Source: Conyzicola lurida
GTDB lineage: Bacteria; Actinomycetota; Actinomycetes; Actinomycetales; Microbacteriaceae
Assembly (NCBI RefSeq): GCF_014204935.1
Contig: NZ_JACHMJ010000001.1
Span: 3,224,001-3,288,000, forward strand
Reading direction: 5' to 3'
Length of the DNA: 64,000 bases
In this document: positions 59,773 to 64,000 of the stretch, one piece after another
How the letters are laid out: every line of letters starts with the position of its first letter
Position numbering within the stretch: the stretch's first letter is position 1
The notes under the pieces: model-generated
The model's input: the letters and a program-made list of their open reading frames with translations, nothing else
The model's database searches: none
Told to the model about the DNA's origin: nothing
Translations under genes and position numbers: made by a program

Positions 59773-61110
59773 ATGATCGACACCACGGCGCTGCGCTCCC
59801 GCGTTTCCGGACCCGTCCTCGTCGAGGGCGACGACGCCTTCGCCGACGAGGTCGCGGGCTCCAACCTCGTCATCGTCAATACGCCGGATGCCGCGGTGGG
59901 CGCCGTCAGCGTCGCCGACGTCGTCGAGGCGGTGCGTTTCGGCCGCGAGCTCGGGGTGCCCGTGAGGGTGCAAGCCACCGGCCACGGCGCGTCGGCGGCG
60001 ATCACCGACGGCGTGCTGGTGACCACCTCCCGGCTCGACACCGTGCGGATCGACCCCGCGACGCGCATCGCCACGATCGGGGCGGGCGTGCGCTGGGCCG
60101 CCGTCGTCGCCGCGGCCGCCGAGTTCGGTCTCGCTCCCGTCGCGGGCTCCTCCGCCCAGGTCGGGGTCGTCGGGTATCTCTCCGGCGGCGGGCTCGGACC
60201 GTTCGTGCGCAGCCACGGGTACTCCTCCGACTACGTGACGGGGTTCACCGTGGTGACGGGGCTGGGCGAGGCGGTCGAGGCGTCCGCCGACGAGAACCCC
60301 GACCTGTTCTGGGCGCTGCGCGGAGGCAAGCGCGGTCTCGGCATCGTCGTCGAGGTGCGGGTGCGGCTGGTCGAGCTGCCCTCGCTCTACGCGGGATCGC
60401 TGCTGTTCGAGTCGCAGCACATCGACCAGGTGGTGCGCGGCTGGATCGAGTACACGCGCTCGGCGCCGTCCGAGGTGAGCACGAGCCTGGTCGCCCTGCG
60501 TTTCCCGCCGATCGACGCCGTGCCCGAGCCGATGCGCGGTAAAAACCTCGCGAGCCTGCGCTTCAGCTACCCGGGCGGCGCGGCGGAGGGCGAACGGCTG
60601 GCGGAGCCGCTACGCGCCCTCGCGCCCGTCTTCCAGGACGCGCTCGGACCGCTGCCGATCGACCGGGTCGCCACGATCCACAACGACCCGGAGGGCAAGA
60701 GCCCGTCGTGGAGCAACGGCACCCTGCTCACGGCGCTCGACGACGACTTCGCCGGCGCGTTCCTCTCCATCGCCGGACCGGCCGCGCGCGTGCCATTCGT
60801 CGCGGCCGAGCTGCGCCACCTGGGCGCCGCGGCAGCGACCGACGTTCCAGAGGGGTCGGCCGTCGGCGGGCGTTCCGGCGCATACACCCTGACGCTGATC
60901 GGCGCTCCCGAGCCGAGCCTGTTCGCGACGGTCATCCCCGAGGCCGCCGCGCGGGTGTTCGACACGCTCCGCCCGTGGATCAACGCCGAGTCGAACGTCA
61001 ACTTCTCCAGCCACGGGGGTGCCGGTACGCCGAACTGGTCGGCCGAGACGAGCGCCCGGCTCGACGCGGTGCGGAGGGCGTACGACCCAGACGGCGTGTT
61101 CGCGGGATAG
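59773..61110 (+). CDS. FAD-linked oxidoreductase (PCMH/BBE type)
   Basis: 445 residues. The FAD domain has VVEAVRFGRELGVPVRVQATGHG (the usual covalent-FAD His is in GHG), ATIGAGVRWAAVV, GSSAQVGVVGYLSGGGLGPFVRSHG, and FWALRGGKRGLGIV. The C-terminal BBE motif is weak (NVNFSSHGGAG). It belongs to the berberine-bridge-like family that oxidises sugars or alcohols; substrate unknown. No signal peptide. Confidence 0.87.
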   Translation: MIDTTALRSRVSGPVLVEGDDAFADEVAGSNLVIVNTPDAAVGAVSVADVVEAVRFGRELGVPVRVQATGHGASAAITDGVLVTTSRLDTVRIDPATRIATIGAGVRWAAVVAAAAEFGLAPVAGSSAQVGVVGYLSGGGLGPFVRSHGYSSDYVTGFTVVTGLGEAVEASADENPDLFWALRGGKRGLGIVVEVRVRLVELPSLYAGSLLFESQHIDQVVRGWIEYTRSAPSEVSTSLVALRFPPIDAVPEPMRGKNLASLRFSYPGGAAEGERLAEPLRALAPVFQDALGPLPIDRVATIHNDPEGKSPSWSNGTLLTALDDDFAGAFLSIAGPAARVPFVAAELRHLGAAAATDVPEGSAVGGRSGAYTLTLIGAPEPSLFATVIPEAAARVFDTLRPWINAESNVNFSSHGGAGTPNWSAETSARLDAVRRAYDPDGVFAG

Positions 61111-61127
61111 GCCATTCAAGCGGCTGG

Positions 61128-62048
61128 CTAGTGCCCCCGATGATCCTGGATCGTCATGCGCGGTCCGAACGCCGGCTTGCGGAATCCACTCGCCTCGATC
61201 AGCCGCATCACGCGCTGGCGGTGTCCGGCGTACGGCTCGAGCAGTTCGAGCATGCCGTCGTCGTCGACCGGCTTGCCGATGAGCGCCCAACCGACCACGG
61301 CGGGCAGGTGGTAGTCGCCCACGCTCGGCGAATCGGCGTCGCCGTGCGCGCGCTGCATGGTCTCGGCGGCGGTCCACACGCCGATGCCCGGCAGCGAGCG
61401 CAGCTTCTTCTCCACGACCGGTCCCCCGCGGCCGTCGGCGAGGGTGCGTTCGAGAGAGTCGGCGACGGATGCCGCACGCATCACGGTCGCGGACCGCTGG
61501 GGCCCGACGCCCGCCTTGTGCCACTCCCACGACGGCACCCGGCGCCAGCGCTCCGCGCTCGGGAACACGCGCATACCGGCGGGCGCGGGACCGGGCGGCA
61601 CGTCGCCGAACTTGGTGAGCAGCACCCGCCAGGCGCGACGCGCCTCGATGCCCGTCACCTTCTGCTCCAGGATCGCGATGAGCAACATCTCGAAGACCTG
61701 CCGGGTGCGCAACAGGCGCAACCCCGGATTGCGCCGACGGGAGTCGGCGAGAAACGCGTTGCCCGCGACATCCAACCCGTCCCACTCGTCCCCGGCACCG
61801 AGCAGCTCGGGCACTCCGGCGATCGCCCACTCGGCTCCGGGCCCCCACGCGGCCGCGTCGATTGCCCCCGCGCGCGGCTCGAGGTGCAGGGTCGCGGGCC
61901 CGTGCGGGGTGAGCATCGTGCGCCACACGCCGCCGCCGACGTAGCGCAATGTGGGGTCGTGTGTGCCGCGCACGAGAGGACGTAGCGTTAGCGATAGGCT
62001 CACGGGTGCGCCCGGCGTATACGTCGTGGTGAAGGCTGCGGATTCCAT
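61128..62048 (-). CDS. DNA-3-methyladenine glycosylase-like protein (HhH-GPD, AlkA type)
   Basis: 306 residues from ATG 62048 (a GTG at 62072 is possible). Helix-hairpin-helix KLRSLPGIGVWTAAETMQRAHG and the catalytic Asp in DSPSVGDYHLP are the HhH-GPD signature; QVFEMLLIAILEQKVTGIEARRAWRVL is the preceding conserved helix. It removes alkylated purines from DNA as the first step of base excision repair. Monocistronic, convergent with the FAD enzyme. Confidence 0.87.
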   Translation of the reverse strand: MESAAFTTTYTPGAPVSLSLTLRPLVRGTHDPTLRYVGGGVWRTMLTPHGPATLHLEPRAGAIDAAAWGPGAEWAIAGVPELLGAGDEWDGLDVAGNAFLADSRRRNPGLRLLRTRQVFEMLLIAILEQKVTGIEARRAWRVLLTKFGDVPPGPAPAGMRVFPSAERWRRVPSWEWHKAGVGPQRSATVMRAASVADSLERTLADGRGGPVVEKKLRSLPGIGVWTAAETMQRAHGDADSPSVGDYHLPAVVGWALIGKPVDDDGMLELLEPYAGHRQRVMRLIEASGFRKPAFGPRMTIQDHRGH

Positions 62049-62098
62049 CGCTCCGAGCCTACGTCGCACCACCCACGCTTGGCTTGGCTAACTGTCGT

Positions 62099-62137
62099 AC
62101 CCCCCGAATCGGGAGACCCCCCGAACTGGGAGGGGGG
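62099..62137. repeat. 17-bp tandem repeat with CCCCCC/GGGGGG hairpin
   Basis: ACCCCCCGAATCGGGAG (62099-62115) and ACCCCCCGAACTGGGAG (62116-62132) are adjacent. The second, with the following GGGGG, folds CCCCCC (62117-62122) on GGGGGG (62132-62137). It lies in the 198-bp gap between divergent glycosylase and glycosyltransferase genes; TAGTAT at about 62172 may be a -10 box of the latter. Confidence 0.55.
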
Positions 62138-62246
62138 AACGTTCGGTCTTATTTCAGCTTTCCGGTCGGCAACGGGCCTAGTATCGGGGGCTGAGGCCTC
62201 CCGAAGTGCGAACCCGAACCGCGCTGGCCTTACCCGAGGAATTACT

Positions 62247-64000
62247 ATGCCCGCTAGCCCTAAGACCGCGCCTCAGCGCAAACGACAGTGGGGTGCAGAG
62301 CGCTCGACCGAGCCGCTGCCCACCATTCACGTACGGCCCAGTGACCGCCAGATCGCCCTCGCGCGCCTGGCCATCGTCTTCACGGTCATCTTCTGGTTCC
62401 TCTACGTACTGACCACGATCATCTACCAGTTCCTCGAGAACGGAACCGAGAGCTTCCGGTTCACCATCGAGGCGATCTCGTACCTGATCGTCGTCACCTT
62501 CCTGAGCTTCTCCGCGCTGATGTACCTCGTCGCGCGGCAGGGTGCCCTCATCCGCTTCCGCGACCACGTGCGCGTGCCCCGCGCCGAGCTCGACCGCCAC
62601 TTCGGGCAGAACCACTCGTCGATGACGGTCCTGGTGCCGTCGTACAGCGAAGAACCGCAGGTCATCCGCGGCACCCTCTGGTCTGCAGCGCTGCAGGAAT
62701 ACCCCGAGATGCGCGTCGTGCTGCTGGTCGACGACCCGCCCTTCCCGACCGACCCCGAGACCGCCGCCCGACTCGAGCGCGCGCGTGGAATGGCCGACGA
62801 GATCACGGACGCCCTCGCCGAACCCCGCGGCCGCTTCAGCACCGCCCGCATGAACTTCGAGTTCGACTCCGTCGCCGACTCGGTCCCCACCATCGAGACC
62901 GTGCGCCAGCTCGCGTACCAGTACTTCTGGGCCGCCGACTGGCTCGAGACGATGGCCGAGAACGAGACGATCGACGACCACGTCGACGAGTTCTTCGCCG
63001 ACCAGGTGCTGCGCGGCCTCAGCAACGAGCTCGCGCTCGTCGGAACCGCGCTCACCGCGGCCGCCGACCAGGGCGAGACCCCCACGCACGAGCGCCTGGC
63101 CGAGCTGTACCGCCGCCTCGACTGGACCTTCGCCGCCGACCTGACGACCTTTGAGCGCAAGAAATACGCCTCGCTCTCGCACGAGACGAACAAGGCGATG
63201 AACCTCAACTCGTACATCGGCCTCATGGGGGGAACATACGACACCGAGGAGACCGCCGCCGGCCTCGTCCTGCGTCCCACGACCGGTCCCGGCGACTTCA
63301 CCGTGCCCGACTCGGAGTACCTGCTCACGCTCGACGCCGACTCGGTGCTGTTGCGCGACTACTGCCTGCGCCTCGTCTACTTCCTCGAGCAGCCCGAGAA
63401 CGAGCGCGTCGCCGTCACGCAGACGCCGTACTCGTCGTTCCGCGGCGCCGGAACGCGCATCGAGCGCCTCGCCGGCGGCTCGACCGACATCCAGCACCTC
63501 CTCCACCAGGGCATGTCGTACTACAACGCCGCCTTCTGGGTGGGGGCCAACGCTGTCATCCGCAAGCGCGCCCTCGAAGACATCGTCGAGGTCGAGACCG
63601 TCGGCGGGTTCGACGTCAAGCGCTACGTGCAGGACCGCACTGTCATCGAGGACACCGAGTCGAGCGTCGACCTCGGCACGCACCGCTGGTCGATCGTCAA
63701 CTACCCCGAGCGGCTCAGCTACAGCGCCACCCCGCCCGACTTCGGCTCCCTCGTGGTCCAGCGCCGCCGCTGGGCCAACGGCGGACTGCTGATCATGCCG
63801 AAGTTCCTGCGCCAGGTGCGCGACCGCCGCGCCCGCGGCGAGCGCGTCACCTTCACCGAGTTCGCACTGCGTGCCAACTACATGAGCTCGATCGCGTGGG
63901 CCAGCTTCGGCCTCGTCTTCCTGCTCGCGTACCCGTACGACAGCCGCCTGCTCAGCCCGCTCGTGCTGCTGACGGCCGCGCCGTACTTCCTGGCGATGGG
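62247..64000 (+). CDS. Cellulose-synthase-like glycosyltransferase family 2, C-terminus beyond window
   Basis: 584 codons visible, open at the right edge. GAGGA six bases before ATG. Two membrane segments near 36-60 and 72-95 precede the catalytic domain with D162/D163 (LLVDDPPFP), D363-x-D365 (LTLDADS), D469 (VIEDTES) and Q505-x-x-R-W509 (QRRRWANGG): the D, DxD, D, QxxRW set of processive GT2 enzymes. Membrane segments resume near 555 and the end. It makes a beta-linked surface polysaccharide from a nucleotide sugar; the polymer is unknown. An insertion of about 150 residues, acidic and helical, separates the first two motifs. Confidence 0.87.
   Translation, partial: MPASPKTAPQRKRQWGAERSTEPLPTIHVRPSDRQIALARLAIVFTVIFWFLYVLTTIIYQFLENGTESFRFTIEAISYLIVVTFLSFSALMYLVARQGALIRFRDHVRVPRAELDRHFGQNHSSMTVLVPSYSEEPQVIRGTLWSAALQEYPEMRVVLLVDDPPFPTDPETAARLERARGMADEITDALAEPRGRFSTARMNFEFDSVADSVPTIETVRQLAYQYFWAADWLETMAENETIDDHVDEFFADQVLRGLSNELALVGTALTAAADQGETPTHERLAELYRRLDWTFAADLTTFERKKYASLSHETNKAMNLNSYIGLMGGTYDTEETAAGLVLRPTTGPGDFTVPDSEYLLTLDADSVLLRDYCLRLVYFLEQPENERVAVTQTPYSSFRGAGTRIERLAGGSTDIQHLLHQGMSYYNAAFWVGANAVIRKRALEDIVEVETVGGFDVKRYVQDRTVIEDTESSVDLGTHRWSIVNYPERLSYSATPPDFGSLVVQRRRWANGGLLIMPKFLRQVRDRRARGERVTFTEFALRANYMSSIAWASFGLVFLLAYPYDSRLLSPLVLLTAAPYFLAM

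Overview
The window is high-GC DNA with dense, often 4-bp-overlapping genes, frequent GTG starts, a DUF222/HNH protein, an SseB protein, an LtrA protein and several small intergenic repeat families. Together these point to a free-living actinobacterium, most likely Microbacteriaceae (inferred from gene style, not from a marker gene). No rRNA, tRNA, insertion sequence, phage gene or CRISPR array was seen.

About two thirds of the window (1-36 kb) is carbohydrate catabolism. From the left come the tail of an aldo/keto reductase, a Bcr/CflA exporter, a GH42 beta-galactosidase with its LacI regulator, and a serine hydrolase. Next is one large sugar locus (5.5-26.3 kb). It holds an ABC sugar importer (lipoprotein, two permeases) with a YesL-like membrane protein and an alpha/beta hydrolase, a GH29 alpha-L-fucosidase, a GH43-like beta-propeller, an M24-like protein, and three Gfo/Idh/MocA oxidoreductases. 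It also encodes an SDR, a KdgD-type dehydratase, an enolase-superfamily dehydratase and a ketoglutarate-semialdehyde dehydrogenase, plus DUF6807, DUF993 and TIM-barrel epimerase proteins. A LacI regulator sits in the middle. Four near-identical operators (core GAAAGCGCTTTC) lie at the start sites of the divergent units, so the whole block reads as one regulon that feeds an acidic or oxidised sugar to 2-oxoglutarate.

A Met/Cys-rich copper-storage-like protein (26.4 kb) and two small unknowns separate this from a second operon (27.3-35.5 kb, minus strand): GH42, two permeases, binding lipoprotein, GH36 alpha-galactosidase, acyltransferase-like protein. It is preceded by a strong promoter with two identical CelR/CebR-like operators and a divergent LacI gene. 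This looks like galactoside uptake and hydrolysis.

From 36.9 kb the content is general metabolism and regulation: GntR plus FMN-dependent lactate dehydrogenase, uracil/xanthine permease, acyl-CoA-dehydrogenase-like protein, ketopantoate reductase, an Lrp regulator, LtrA, kynureninase, DUF222/HNH, SseB, and ornithine aminotransferase plus dimethylargininase with a divergent Lrp. These are followed by an aldo/keto reductase, a membrane protein plus YtrA-type GntR, a giant PutA with a divergent LysR, TetR, an FAD oxidoreductase, a DNA glycosylase, and the start of a cellulose-synthase-like glycosyltransferase cut by the window end.

Non-coding features worth attention are a four-copy 77-bp repeat with three GACAGGA boxes, a second repeat family (TTTCGATACG...CTCAACCACCGG) that also appears inside the GH36 gene, a nested 97-bp cruciform at 38.9 kb, a long hairpin before sseB, and low-complexity tracts around 45.7 and 48.6 kb.
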